From Haladaptatus sp. ZSTT2 (GTDB taxonomy: Archaea > Halobacteriota > Halobacteria > Halobacteriales > Halococcaceae), in assembly GCF_037081775.1 (NCBI RefSeq), contig NZ_JBAMHQ010000001.1:868001-932000 (forward strand): 64,000 nucleotides of DNA. Reading direction: 5' to 3'. This document shows, piece after piece, positions 7,219 through 16,019 of the stretch (position 1 is its first letter; every line of letters starts with the position of its first letter). The notes under the pieces are model-generated. The model was not told the DNA's origin. It worked only from the letters and a program-made list of their open reading frames with translations, and did not search any database. The translations under genes were made by a program, and so were the position numbers.

Positions 7219-7524
7219 GCTGCCGAAGCGTTTTTTGAGCGTTTCGTGTGCCCCGACGACCATCGCGGGGACAATGAGCATGAAGATGTGTTCTTCGACG
7301 GGAATGCCAAGTAGGTCGATGCCGGTTCTGAGCGGAATCGAAAACACACCCACAGTGAGCGTATACCAGTCCCAGACGTACGCAAACGGATAGAGAACCG
7401 CGATGGTTCGCGCGGCGTCGCGCCACGCATTTGAGTACCAGAGAAGCGCGAGCGCGACCACTCCCCAGAGCAGTTCTGTGAAAAGATATGTATACGGCCC
7501 GAACACACCAATGTTCGGCATCAT
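7207..7524 (-). CDS. Lycopene-cyclase-domain membrane protein, half size
   Basis: A 105-residue membrane protein from the ATGATG at 7524, with a TATA-like TTTATCA about 25 bases upstream. Three hydrophobic segments are visible. Motifs YPFAYVWDWYTLTVGVF and IPVEEHIFM match the domain of heterodimeric CrtYc/CrtYd-type lycopene beta-cyclases, where PxEE is conserved. Ordinary haloarchaeal CrtY carries two such units in one chain of roughly twice this length; here only one is present and no carotenoid genes adjoin it. It may act as a homodimer, pair with another subunit, or do something else. Confidence 0.75.
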   Translation of the reverse strand: MMPNIGVFGPYTYLFTELLWGVVALALLWYSNAWRDAARTIAVLYPFAYVWDWYTLTVGVFSIPLRTGIDLLGIPVEEHIFMLIVPAMVVGAHETLKKRFGSSEE

Positions 7525-7570
7525 CCGGTGTGATAGGTACTCGCATGATAAAGGTCTTGTCGCCGGATTA

Positions 7571-7590
7571 GCCCTAGTTTTCATTAGGGC
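7571..7590. promoter_or_regulatory. Inverted repeat between divergent genes
   Basis: GCCCTA (7571-7576) and TAGGGC (7585-7590) are perfect arms around an eight-base AT-rich centre. The repeat lies in the 96-base space between the divergent lycopene-cyclase-like gene and the CBS-domain gene, where an operator acting on either would be expected. Confidence 0.35.
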
Positions 7591-7620
7591 TGCGCCCCTC
7601 TACCATATTGGGGACAATTG

Positions 7621-8763
7621 ATGGATATTGCTGACATTGCCACTAACGATTTTGTCGAGGTCGACGTCGACCAGCGACTGAGTAAAGTGCGGTCAATTTT
7701 CGAACGGGAGAACCCAAAGGGTATCATCGTCACGAACGGCGACGAATACGCCGGTCTTGTGACCCAGCGCGAGTTGCTCCAGTCACACGTCGAAGACTCG
7801 ACGAAAGTGGCCGCGCTGATGAAATCTGCCCCGAAAGTCGAACGAACGACCAACATCCGCGATGTCGCGCGGATGCTCGTCGAAGGCGGGACGAAAGTCG
7901 CCCCCGTCTTCGAAGACGACGCTCTCTGGGGCATCGTCACCGCGGATGCTATCTTAGAAGCCGTCCTCGAAAATCTGGACGTGCTTACTGTTGACCAGAT
8001 TTACACCGACGACACCGTCACCGTCCACGAGTCAGACCGTGTCGGGCAGGCCATCAACCTCCTGCGCGAACACGGCGTCTCGCGTCTCCCCGTGGTCGAT
8101 GACGACGGTCATCTCACTGGGATGGTGACGACCCACGACATCGTCGATTTCGTCGTCCGCGACATGAACAAAGCCACCCTTGGCGAGCGCTCTGGCGACA
8201 TAGAGCGCATGCTCGACCTCCCCGTCTACGACATCATGAACAGCCCCGTGCGGACGATTACGCTCGGCGCGTCGGTTCGTGACGCCGTCTCTGGAATGCT
8301 CGAAAACAACTACGCAGGCCTCGTGGTCACGCCAGAAGAGAACGACCGCCTCATCGCTGGCGTCCTAACCAAAACCGACGTGCTCCGCGCACTATCCTAC
8401 ACGGAGGAAGAACACTTAGACGTCCAAATCACCAACATCAACCTGCTCGAAACGCTGAGCCGCGACGAAATTCGCGAAAGCATCGAAGCCGTCATCCAGA
8501 AGTACCAGCGGATGACCGTCCATCACGCCCACGTTCGCTTCCACGAGCACAAGGAGAAACTCCGCGGCACGCCGCTCATCCAGTGCCAGATTCGGATTCG
8601 GTCAGATCGTGGGCAGGTCGCTGGCTCCGGCGAAGGCTACGGTGCAGAGAACGCCTTCTACGTCGCCCTCGACAAGCTCGAACGCAACGTCATCGAGATG
8701 AAAGACATGCGTTCTGACGAAATCTACAAAGGGCAGTTGCTGCGGAAGCTCGGCGAATTATAG
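7621..8763 (+). CDS. CBS-domain protein with hibernation-factor-like C-terminus
   Basis: A 380-residue soluble protein. Residues about 1-260 hold four CBS motifs in two pairs (for example GIIVTNGDEYAGLVTQREL and HGVSRLPVVDDDGHLTGMVTTHDIV), folds that usually sense adenine nucleotides. The last 110 residues differ: an HEHKEKLRGTPLIQCQIRIRS strand region and an alpha region AENAFYVALDKLERNVIEMK, close in pattern to the ribosome hibernation factor (HPF/RaiA) domain. Archaeal CBS proteins that bind idle ribosomes have been reported, as I recall, so an energy-sensing ribosome factor is a reasonable hypothesis. I use the ATG at 7621, not the in-frame TTG at 7618. Confidence 0.85.
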   Translation: MDIADIATNDFVEVDVDQRLSKVRSIFERENPKGIIVTNGDEYAGLVTQRELLQSHVEDSTKVAALMKSAPKVERTTNIRDVARMLVEGGTKVAPVFEDDALWGIVTADAILEAVLENLDVLTVDQIYTDDTVTVHESDRVGQAINLLREHGVSRLPVVDDDGHLTGMVTTHDIVDFVVRDMNKATLGERSGDIERMLDLPVYDIMNSPVRTITLGASVRDAVSGMLENNYAGLVVTPEENDRLIAGVLTKTDVLRALSYTEEEHLDVQITNINLLETLSRDEIRESIEAVIQKYQRMTVHHAHVRFHEHKEKLRGTPLIQCQIRIRSDRGQVAGSGEGYGAENAFYVALDKLERNVIEMKDMRSDEIYKGQLLRKLGEL

Positions 8764-8766
8764 CAA

Positions 8767-8845
8767 CTTTTTCTTCGTCGGGTGCGCTTCGCGCACCGCT
8801 CCTTGAAAAACTTGCATGAAAAAGGCCGAACGCGACTCAGTCGCT
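8767..8845 (+). repeat. 3' region with hairpin and shared 15-base repeat, copy 1
   Basis: Follows the CBS gene. A T tract is followed by the hairpin GGTGCGC-TTC-GCGCACC (8781-8797), AAAAACTT, the 15-base CATGAAAAAGGCCGA (8815-8829) and a second triloop hairpin GCGAC-TCA-GTCGC (8832-8844). The same order and the same 15-mer occur after cdc48 at 14117-14213. The first hairpin may also end transcription. Confidence 0.7.
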
Positions 8846-8866
8846 TTCGGGTGCGATACTTCCGTT

Positions 8867-9562
8867 TTACAACTCGTCTACGCCGACAAGCCCGTCTTGG
8901 GTAATCTGGAAGCGCGCCGTTTCACCGGTCGGTTTCGCGCGGTGTTTCTCGATGGTGACTCGACGGTTGCCGCCACGGAATCGGTCAAGGCGGAGCACCG
9001 TGCCCGTCCAGTGGGCGAGCGTGTGGCCGCCGAGCGGGCGCGCCGAGTCGCCGTCCGGGTCAGTGAACACCTGATTCGTGATGACGACGGCGAGGTCGTG
9101 TTTGCGGGCGAGCGAGAGTAGGTGCGTCATCTGGCGCGCGACTTTTCTCAGCGACTCACCTTCTTCTTCGGTCGTCCGTTCTAAGCGGTAGAAGCCGGTC
9201 GCGCTGTCGAGGACAATGAGGTCTGCACGCGAGGCGAGGTCGGTCGCGTCTCTGACGGCGGCTTCCTGTTCTGCGAAATCGTGGGCTTCTGAGATGATGA
9301 TGCGCGAGGCGAGGTCAGAAACGTCTTCGCCCTTGGCTTTCGCCAGTTGTTGGAATCGGTCGATGGAGAGGCCTTCCGTATCGATGTAGAGCACCGTCCG
9401 TCCGGCGGCGGCTGTTTCGACGGCCGCGGCGAGCGCGAGATTGGTCTTCCCGGCGGCCGGCGGGCCGTACAGTTGCGTGACGGTGCCGCGCTCAAAGCCG
9501 CCGCCGAGGAGAGTATCGACGGGGCCACAGCCGGTCGGAACGGGCGCGTTTGACACACCCAT
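8867..9562 (-). CDS. radB: RadB recombinase paralogue
   Basis: A 231-residue RecA-fold ATPase that assists RadA in archaeal homologous recombination. The Walker A motif GPPAAGKT is at residues 33-40, and a Walker B strand LIVLDSAT is near residue 115. The L2-like region IVITNQVFTDPDG and the closing GGHTLAHWTGTVLRLDR are typical. The helix-hairpin-helix N-terminal domain of RadA is absent, as expected for RadB. A CTTTTTGC about 26 bases upstream suits a leaderless start. It is divergent from a RuvC-fold gene 74 bases away. Confidence 0.96.
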   Translation of the reverse strand: MGVSNAPVPTGCGPVDTLLGGGFERGTVTQLYGPPAAGKTNLALAAAVETAAAGRTVLYIDTEGLSIDRFQQLAKAKGEDVSDLASRIIISEAHDFAEQEAAVRDATDLASRADLIVLDSATGFYRLERTTEEEGESLRKVARQMTHLLSLARKHDLAVVITNQVFTDPDGDSARPLGGHTLAHWTGTVLRLDRFRGGNRRVTIEKHRAKPTGETARFQITQDGLVGVDEL

Positions 9563-9636
9563 CCTTTCGCCGTCTTCAGCAAAAAGGGTCCGGTCTGCCG
9601 AAGGATTTAGTCACCTGCGGCGCGGAGAAGGAGGGA

Positions 9637-10377
9637 GTGATAGTCGTCGCCACAACTGACTTCGAAGTGTATCACGAGGCAGTCGCAGAACTGCGCGAGC
9701 GCGGGGTGCAGTTTACCACCATCGAACCCGGCGACGAGTTCCCCGAGAACACGAACGTCGTCATCACGGGCGCAGACGACGAAATCGAGACGCCCGTGAC
9801 CGTCGTCCGCGCGAAACCAGACGAGTGCCGGCACGCCGTCGAAGAAGCCCTCGCCCTCATGCGAAGCGGCGGCGGACGCACGATTGTTGGGATTGACCCC
9901 GGTGAACGCCCCGGTATCGCGGTGTTGAACGGCGATATAGTCATCGCCACGTTCCACGTCCCGCTCGCCCAAGCGGCGGCGATTATTTTGGCGGAGCTCG
10001 AGGGAGCTGTAGACCCGCTCGTCAGAATCGGTGACGGCGCTCGACTGCAGGGTACACGACTCATTGACGACCTCGATGGCATTCCCATCGAACTCGTTGA
10101 CGAAACCGGCACGACGCCGTATCTCGGGACGGGCGCGCGCGGGATGGGCGACGTCATCGCCGCCATCAACATCGCCCACCTCTCGGGCGAACGCATCACC
10201 GAGCGAACCATCGAGCCGACGGCTGGCGAGTTACAGGTCATCAAAACGCGGTCGCGCGAACAGTCACCCGAGAATCGCGCGATAGGCGAGGAACTCGCCC
10301 GACGGGTTGCGGCGGGCGAACTGACCATCGAAGAAGCCCTCGAAGAACACCGCCAGCAGCTGAACGACCGGGATTAA
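9637..10377 (+). CDS. RuvC/RNase H-fold protein of unknown function
   Basis: A 246-residue protein. Residues 1-75 form a small mixed domain (ATTDFEVYHEAVAELRERG). From residue about 83, TIVGIDPGERPGIAVLNGD matches the first strand of RuvC-like nucleases, with the Asp of DPG where a catalytic metal ligand would sit. LARRVAAGELTIEEALEEHR closes the chain. I start at GTG 9637 because the GGAGGGA just before it and the TTTAG about 30 bases upstream support it; the 29 upstream codons overlap the radB promoter. Divergence from radB hints at DNA repair; the substrate is unknown. Confidence 0.7.
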   Translation: MIVVATTDFEVYHEAVAELRERGVQFTTIEPGDEFPENTNVVITGADDEIETPVTVVRAKPDECRHAVEEALALMRSGGGRTIVGIDPGERPGIAVLNGDIVIATFHVPLAQAAAIILAELEGAVDPLVRIGDGARLQGTRLIDDLDGIPIELVDETGTTPYLGTGARGMGDVIAAINIAHLSGERITERTIEPTAGELQVIKTRSREQSPENRAIGEELARRVAAGELTIEEALEEHRQQLNDRD

Positions 10378-11705
10378 GCGTCCCTGACCGCAGCCTCTGC
10401 CCGGCGCATGATTTCACGGATTGGGAGACCCGTTTTCTCCGCAACGAGGGCCGCGTCATCGTACTCCGCGCTCACGTCGTAGAGCGTGTCGTCTGCGTCG
10501 CTTGCGAGTTTGACCGAGACTTCGTAGGAATGGCCCTCGATGTCGAGTGTGGCGGTTTCGAAGCGGCGTTTTGCCGTCCAGCGGTGGCGAGCGACCATCT
10601 CTCGGATACCGAGCGTTCCCGTCTCTTCTGCGAGTTTCTGGGCGACTCGGGCGGCTTCCTCGGCGCGAACGATGACCTTCACGAGGTGGCCGGGCCGAGC
10701 CTTCTTCATCGTGACGGGAACGATACTCACATCGCGTGCGCCGACGGCGGTGAGCGTCTCTTGGAGGCCGCCGAGCACCTCGGGCGGGGCGTCGTCGAGG
10801 TTCGTTTCGAGGACGGTGATGGCTTCGGGGACGAGGCCACCACGAGCCTCACCGACGAGCGCGCGCAGGACGTTCGGCCGCTCTGGGAACGTCCAACCGC
10901 CCGCCCCGTAACCCGACTGTTCGAGATTCATCGCAGGCAGGGAATCGATTCCGCGGGCGAAGTGGGCGAGAATCGCCGCGCCGGTCGGCGTGAGCAGTTC
11001 GGCTTCGACGGGGCCGCCCTGCAGTTCCCAGTCGGCTTGCGCGGCGATTTCGACCACAGCGGGCGTTGGAATGGGGTAGGTGCCGTGGGCCATGTCGGCT
11101 TCACCGCCGCCCACAGCGAGCGGCGTCGTCAGCACTTGGTCAGGGGCGAGGTCGGCAATGAGAAGACACGCGCCGACCACGTCCGCGATGGCGTCATCCG
11201 CGCCGACTTCGTGGAAATGGGTGTCTTCGAGCGGGGCGTCGTGGACGGTTGCCTCTGCCTCACCGAGGATGCGGAAGACGGCTTTCGCGTCCGCCTCGAC
11301 GAACGCGGAGAGGTTCATGCTCTCGACAATGTCGATGACCTCGGCGTAGGTTCGGTTCGGGCCTGCGCCTTCTGCGTGCGTGTGGTCGTCGCTGTGGTCG
11401 TGAGGGTGGCTGTGTTCATGCGTGTGCCCGTGGTCGTGCGCGTGCGTGTGATCGTGGCTGTGCCCCTCGCCGTGGTCGTAGCCCTCTGCGTCCTCGTGGG
11501 CGCGGCGTGCGTCCTCGTCTGTGAGCAACACGTCCACCTTCGTCGCCGCGATACCGTTTTTATCGACGATGTGGCAGTCATAGCGGATGTCGAGTGTCTC
11601 GGTGACGGGGGCGAGGGCAGCCTCGTTTGCGCCCGCGGCGAGCAACGCTCCGAGGAGCATATCGCCGCTCGCGCCCATTCGTCCGTCGAACGCAACTGTT
11701 CGCAT
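10374..11705 (-). CDS. larC: Nickel-pincer cofactor synthesis protein LarC
   Basis: LarC inserts nickel into the pyridinium-dithiodicarboxylate pincer cofactor used by lactate racemase and relatives. The 443-residue chain begins MRTVAFDGRMGASGDM, the family signature, and contains LAVGGGEADMAHGTYPIPTPAV and ETNLDDAPPEVLGGL. Residues 78-110 are a His-rich loop (15 His in 33 residues), a probable nickel store. It is one uninterrupted frame; in some bacteria larC is read through a frameshift. LarB, LarE and LarA are not in the window. The start is the ATG at 11705; the longer frame is not family-like. Its stop overlaps the convergent RuvC-fold gene in TTAA. Confidence 0.93.
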   Translation of the reverse strand: MRTVAFDGRMGASGDMLLGALLAAGANEAALAPVTETLDIRYDCHIVDKNGIAATKVDVLLTDEDARRAHEDAEGYDHGEGHSHDHTHAHDHGHTHEHSHPHDHSDDHTHAEGAGPNRTYAEVIDIVESMNLSAFVEADAKAVFRILGEAEATVHDAPLEDTHFHEVGADDAIADVVGACLLIADLAPDQVLTTPLAVGGGEADMAHGTYPIPTPAVVEIAAQADWELQGGPVEAELLTPTGAAILAHFARGIDSLPAMNLEQSGYGAGGWTFPERPNVLRALVGEARGGLVPEAITVLETNLDDAPPEVLGGLQETLTAVGARDVSIVPVTMKKARPGHLVKVIVRAEEAARVAQKLAEETGTLGIREMVARHRWTAKRRFETATLDIEGHSYEVSVKLASDADDTLYDVSAEYDDAALVAEKTGLPIREIMRRAEAAVRDA

Positions 11706-11888
11706 ATGCGAGAGGACGAAGGGCACGGAGAAAAACACCCGGTCTCGGCCCGATGTCAGACGCATGTCAGACCCGTCGCGCATCCTTTCGCCATCAGGCG
11801 AAAACGTGATACGCCGTGAGTGCTGGGAGCAAAAAGCATATCGCCATCCACGACAGAGTATACGCATCTCCCTGAACGTGAAAATAAT

Positions 11889-14111
11889 ATGAATGAAGTT
11901 CAACTTGAGGTCGCGAAAGCGTACCCAAATGACTCCGGTCGGGGCATCGCCCGCCTCGACCCGGACACGCTGTTGCATCTAAAGCTCAGCCCGGGCGACA
12001 TCATCCAGATTGAGGGTGGCGACGTGACGGCGGCGAAGGTGTGGCGGGCGGACCGACAGGACTGGAACACCGATACGGTTCGCATCGACGGGTTCACTCG
12101 GCAGAACGCAGACGTGGGGATTGGCGAACGGGTCACCATCCGCAAAGCCGAGGCGAAAAAAGCAGAGAAACTGGTGCTCGCCCCGCCAGAAGACGCGAGC
12201 GTGCAGTTCGGCTCTGACGCCGCTGGCATGGTCAAACGCCAGATTCTGAAGCGTCCGGTCGTCGAACGCGACATCGTGCCCGTCATGTCGAGCACGAACC
12301 ACCCGTTCATGCGCTCGCCCGGTCAGGCAATCCCGCTCATCGCCGTCGAGACAGAGCCTGAGGGCGTCGTCCTCATCACCGAGGACACGGAGGTCGAACT
12401 CCGCGAGGAACCGATCAGCGGCTTCGAGAAGACGGGCGGCGGCATCACCTACGAGGACATCGGTGGCCTCCAACAGGAGATTCAACGCGTCCGCGAGATG
12501 GTCGAGCTGCCGATGAAACACCCCCAGATTTTCAAGAAACTGGGCATCGAGCCGCCCCAGGGTGTCCTCCTCCACGGCCCACCCGGCACGGGGAAAACGC
12601 TGCTCGCAAAGGCCGTCGCAAACGAGACCAGCGCCAGCTTCTTCTCTATCGCTGGTCCCGAGATTATCTCGAAGTACTACGGTGAATCCGAGCAGCAACT
12701 GCGCGAAATCTTCGAAGACGCCGCAGAGGAGTCGCCCTCTATCATCTTCATCGACGAACTCGACTCCATCGCGCCAAAGCGCGAGGACGTGACCGGCGAA
12801 GTTGAACGCCGCGTCGTCGCCCAGTTGCTCACCATGATGGACGGGCTAGAGGCGCGGGGCAACGTCATCGTCATCGCCGCGACCAACCGCGTTGACTCGG
12901 TTGACCCAGCACTCCGCCGTCCCGGTCGCTTCGACCGCGAAATCGAGATCGGCGTCCCCGACGAGGAAGGCCGCAAGGAGATTCTGCAGGTCCACACGCG
13001 CGGCATGCCGCTCGCAGACGACGTGAGTCTCGATGACCTCGCAGAGGAGACCCACGGCTTCGTCGGCGCGGACATCGAATCGCTCACGAAGGAATCCGCG
13101 ATGAAAGCCCTCCGGCGTTACCTGCCGGAGATTGACTTAGACGAAGAGGATATTCCCCCGTCGCTCATCGACCGCATGATTATCAAGTGGTCTGACTTCC
13201 GCGGTGCGCTCGCAGAGGTCGACCCCTCCGCGATGCGCGAAGTCCTTGTCGAGCTACCGAAGGTCAACTGGAAGGACGTCGGCGGCTTAGAGGACGCAAA
13301 GCAGAACGTGCAGGAGTCGGTCGAGTGGCCGATGAACTCCCCTGAGAAGTTCACCCGCATGGGTATCGACCCACCGGCGGGCGTGCTCCTCTACGGGCCG
13401 CCCGGCACGGGCAAGACGCTCATCGCCAAGGCCGTCGCAAACGAGACGAACGCGAACTTCATCTCGGTGCGCGGCCCGCAACTGCTCTCGAAGTGGGTCG
13501 GTGAGTCGGAGAAGGCCATCCGGCAAACCTTCCGCAAGGCGCGGCAGGTGGCCCCGACGGTCATCTTCTTCGACGAACTCGACAGCCTCGCGCCAAGCCG
13601 TGGCCGCGACACGGGCTCGAACGTCTCAGAGCGCGTCGTGAACCAACTGCTCACGGAACTCGACGGACTTGAAGACCGCGGCAACGTCATGGTCATCGCC
13701 GCGACCAACCGCCCGGACATGATCGACCCCGCGCTCATTCGCTCTGGTCGGTTCGACCGCCTCGTGCTCATCGGCGAGCCAAGCGAGGACGGCCGCGAGG
13801 AAATCTTAGAGATTCACACGAAGAACATGCCACTCGCCGCCGACGTGAGCCTAAAAGAGATTGCAGAAATCACCGAGGGCTACGTCGGCTCCGACCTCGA
13901 ATCCATCGCGCGCGAAGCCGCCATCCAAGCACTGCGCGAGGATTCGGACGCAGACGTCGTGGAGATGCGCCACTTCCGCAAGGCGATGGAGAACGTCCGC
14001 CCGACTATCACCGACGACATGATGGAGTACTTCGAGCGCATCAAAGACGAGTTCAAGGGCGGCGCAGCAGAGCCAACGGCGGGTCGTCACAGCCGTATTG
14101 GCTTCCAGTAG
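11889..14111 (+). CDS. cdc48: CDC48/VAT-type AAA+ ATPase
   Basis: A 740-residue hexameric unfoldase that feeds proteins to the archaeal proteasome. The N-domain (about 1-185) has the double-psi barrel and opens with [19 protein letters not shown]. Two AAA modules follow, about 200-440 and 475-735, each with Walker A GPPGTGKT and Walker B ([20 protein letters not shown]). Both ring Arg clusters are in place ([19 protein letters not shown]). The ATG at 11889 gives the usual length; the upstream open frame is promoter sequence. The 3' region carries a large hairpin and the repeat described at 14117. Confidence 0.96.
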   Translation: MNEVQLEVAKAYPNDSGRGIARLDPDTLLHLKLSPGDIIQIEGGDVTAAKVWRADRQDWNTDTVRIDGFTRQNADVGIGERVTIRKAEAKKAEKLVLAPPEDASVQFGSDAAGMVKRQILKRPVVERDIVPVMSSTNHPFMRSPGQAIPLIAVETEPEGVVLITEDTEVELREEPISGFEKTGGGITYEDIGGLQQEIQRVREMVELPMKHPQIFKKLGIEPPQGVLLHGPPGTGKTLLAKAVANETSASFFSIAGPEIISKYYGESEQQLREIFEDAAEESPSIIFIDELDSIAPKREDVTGEVERRVVAQLLTMMDGLEARGNVIVIAATNRVDSVDPALRRPGRFDREIEIGVPDEEGRKEILQVHTRGMPLADDVSLDDLAEETHGFVGADIESLTKESAMKALRRYLPEIDLDEEDIPPSLIDRMIIKWSDFRGALAEVDPSAMREVLVELPKVNWKDVGGLEDAKQNVQESVEWPMNSPEKFTRMGIDPPAGVLLYGPPGTGKTLIAKAVANETNANFISVRGPQLLSKWVGESEKAIRQTFRKARQVAPTVIFFDELDSLAPSRGRDTGSNVSERVVNQLLTELDGLEDRGNVMVIAATNRPDMIDPALIRSGRFDRLVLIGEPSEDGREEILEIHTKNMPLAADVSLKEIAEITEGYVGSDLESIAREAAIQALREDSDADVVEMRHFRKAMENVRPTITDDMMEYFERIKDEFKGGAAEPTAGRHSRIGFQ

Positions 14112-14116
14112 CATCT

Positions 14117-14213
14117 TTTTCCGGCAGGGGTCGCGTCGCGACCCTCGCTGGCAAAAACTTTCACCGAAGCAGATCACGAAGACATGAAAAAGGCCGATCT
14201 GACGCTTCGCGTC
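14117..14213 (+). repeat. 3' region with hairpin and shared 15-base repeat, copy 2
   Basis: Follows cdc48. TTTTT precedes a 14-base-arm hairpin (14121-14134 with 14138-14151, one mismatch plus G-T pairs, loop GTC), then AAAAACTT. The 15-mer CATGAAAAAGGCCGA (14183-14197) is identical to 8815-8829 and is again followed by a triloop hairpin, GACGC-TTC-GCGTC (14201-14213). About 140 further bases before the next gene show no coding. Confidence 0.7.
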
Positions 14214-14351
14214 TCCGCTGTACAAATGCTTGCTGTTGATTTTGGTTCGATTTTTCAAAGCCGACCGGAGGCTCACTGCGAGAGGATAGACGATTATTGC
14301 CGTTGCCGTCCTACGTTCACCTAGCGTTCGACAAAACGCGAGGAGATAGAG

Positions 14352-14744
14352 ATGGCAGACCCAATTGTATTCAGAAGCACGCACCGAATCAAGGCCGGCA
14401 AAGCCACCGAGTACAAGGAACTCGTCCAATCGGTGACGAAGCAGTTAGAACAGGAAAAGCCCGGAACCGTCGTGCACCTCTCGTACTTCAACGAAGACGA
14501 GACCGAAGTGACCACGATTCACGTGTTCCCGGATGCGGCCGCGATGGACGCCCACATGGGAGGAGTCGATAACCGCGTGAAGAAGGCCGCTGAACTCCTC
14601 GAATTCAAAACATTCGAAGTGTTCGGTGAACCAACCGAGGAGGCACTCGCCGTCCTGGAACGGACGCCCGGGGCTACGATTAGCCACGTTCCGAACTTCA
14701 TTGGTGGGTATCTCAGACCCGGAGCGACTCGACCCGCAGCGTAG
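14352..14744 (+). CDS. ABM/Dabb-like alpha-beta barrel protein
   Basis: A 130-residue protein with the pattern of a dimeric ferredoxin-like barrel: strand FRSTHRIKAG, helix KATEYKELVQSVTKQLE, strand TVVHLSYFNEDETEVTTIHVF and a helix containing AAAMDAHM. This is the layout of antibiotic-biosynthesis-monooxygenase-like and stress-responsive domains. The tail ISHVPNFIGGYLRP is not part of that core. The substrate is unknown. A GAGGAGATAGAG run ahead of the ATG gives a weak ribosome site. Confidence 0.6.
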   Translation: MADPIVFRSTHRIKAGKATEYKELVQSVTKQLEQEKPGTVVHLSYFNEDETEVTTIHVFPDAAAMDAHMGGVDNRVKKAAELLEFKTFEVFGEPTEEALAVLERTPGATISHVPNFIGGYLRPGATRPAA

Positions 14745-14791
14745 TCACCACCGGTGACGCGCAGGATTTCTCGAAAAGTAGTGTGACCGGA

Positions 14792-15604
14792 TTACTCGTA
14801 TCCGAGTTCCGCAGCCACGTCGCTGAACGGAACTGAACCCTCCGTCTGGATAACGTCCGGGTCGAGGGCGTCAGTAGAAAGAACGTCAGTGGACGTGAGA
14901 AACGGCCACACGCATTCTTGTTGGCCGAAGGCGTTGAGAAAGAACTCGATTTCTTCTTTGCTGATCGGTGGGCGGAACATCTCCGGATCGTCGCCGACGA
15001 AGTCGTCTTCGTAGGCTGGCACGTCGCCTTCCGCGAGGTCTCCCACCACGATACGCATTGCCATCCCGAAAAGTTCGTGTGGCGCACAGACGATGTCGTA
15101 CAGTCCTTCCACGTCGAACTGGTAGAGCCAGAATCCGCCGATGTTAATAATCGGCGAGGAGAACGGTGGTACACCTTCTGGAACGCGCTGTTGGCGGCCG
15201 TGTCCATTGTGGAGCGCTGTTATCGTGTGGTCAGGCGTGGTAAAGTTGAACCGAACGATGTCTCCAGGCTCGACGTGTAGTCCGGTCGGCTCAAAGTGGA
15301 AGAACGGTGGATTCGTATCCTCCATCCCCTCTGGGAAGTCGATGTGCAAGTCTACCTCGTGGTTCGGTTGAAGCTTTCTAGGGAGACGGACGTCACACGG
15401 TGAAGAGTAGCCGTAATACGAATCGATGTACGGTGGGTCTGGTTGTTCGTGACCAGCACTTACCGTCCCACTCGCGACTGTGAGCGCAGCTCCGCCACCC
15501 AACAGTTTGAGTATCAACCGCCGGCTCACGCCGTACGTTTGCAAGACCTCTACAAGGTCTGTTTCTGAATGACTTACCTCCGAGATATTCTTTTTCTCTG
15601 TCAT
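14792..15604 (-). CDS. Tat-exported cupredoxin (plastocyanin/azurin-like)
   Basis: A 270-residue exported copper protein. A charged N-terminus precedes the Tat signal SRRLILKLLGGGAALTVASGTVSAG, with a likely cleavage after SAG and no lipobox. The cupredoxin domain (about 95-190) has the copper ligands in PDHTITALHN and IVCAPHELFGM. A C-terminal stretch of 75 residues rich in Asp and Glu has no recognised role. The loops VPEGVPPFSSPII and CAPHELFGMAMRIVVGD mirror the halocyanin at 5440-6126, so the two share a subfamily. It probably carries electrons at the outer face of the membrane. Confidence 0.85.
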   Translation of the reverse strand: MTEKKNISEVSHSETDLVEVLQTYGVSRRLILKLLGGGAALTVASGTVSAGHEQPDPPYIDSYYGYSSPCDVRLPRKLQPNHEVDLHIDFPEGMEDTNPPFFHFEPTGLHVEPGDIVRFNFTTPDHTITALHNGHGRQQRVPEGVPPFSSPIINIGGFWLYQFDVEGLYDIVCAPHELFGMAMRIVVGDLAEGDVPAYEDDFVGDDPEMFRPPISKEEIEFFLNAFGQQECVWPFLTSTDVLSTDALDPDVIQTEGSVPFSDVAAELGYE

Positions 15605-15975
15605 TTTTCAGACACCCCATAGCGATGACAGTCACTTGTGACATGCCAAGGCTACGTGTGGGTACGCCCTGTAGAGCCGTCAGTATGCTGCAGATAGACA
15701 CGAATAAGCGGATATTATCCGAGAAAGACGCATGAACTGGTCTGAACCGACGCTGTGGCCGAACTGCACGGTGAATACCTCGATGTGAAGGCTCTACGAG
15801 AGAATTAATCGAACTTCACAGACACCCACTATTTGAGCGGAGACTCGAGCTCAAGCCCGATTGGGCTGCAGTCACCGAATGAATCGATCGCTATCCAGTT
15901 ATCTACCGCGAGTGAGTGAAACGAACGAGTGGGGGCGCGGTCTGACCAACGGAAAGACTGCTGTTTTGATGCATC
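15605..15975. other. Intergenic region with a possible gene scrap
   Basis: About 370 bases lie between the cupredoxin start and the phoU terminator. No frame looks like a real gene. From about 15757 to 15808 one forward frame reads TDAVAELHGEYLDVKALREN and then a stop, which looks like the C-terminus of a lost protein; the frame is closed just upstream by TGA. The left end must hold the cupredoxin promoter (minus strand). Nothing else is seen. Confidence 0.3.
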
Positions 15976-16010
15976 TTTTACCCGGGAGGCGAAGCCGACC
16001 GGCAGTAAAA
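15976..16010 (-). terminator. Terminator of the pst-phoU operon
   Basis: Read on the minus strand after the phoU stop: CCTTTTACTG, then CCGGTCGGC-TTC-GCCTCCCGG (two mismatched pairs, loop TTC), then GTAAAAGATG. A GC hairpin with a TTC loop and flanking T/A tracts follows several other genes in this window. Confidence 0.55.
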
Positions 16011-16019
16011 GGTGCGCGT

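Noticed and set aside
10530-11819. Plus-strand frame of 429 codons
   Set aside because: Antisense of larC; its Val-Val-rich part is the reverse of the His-rich loop.
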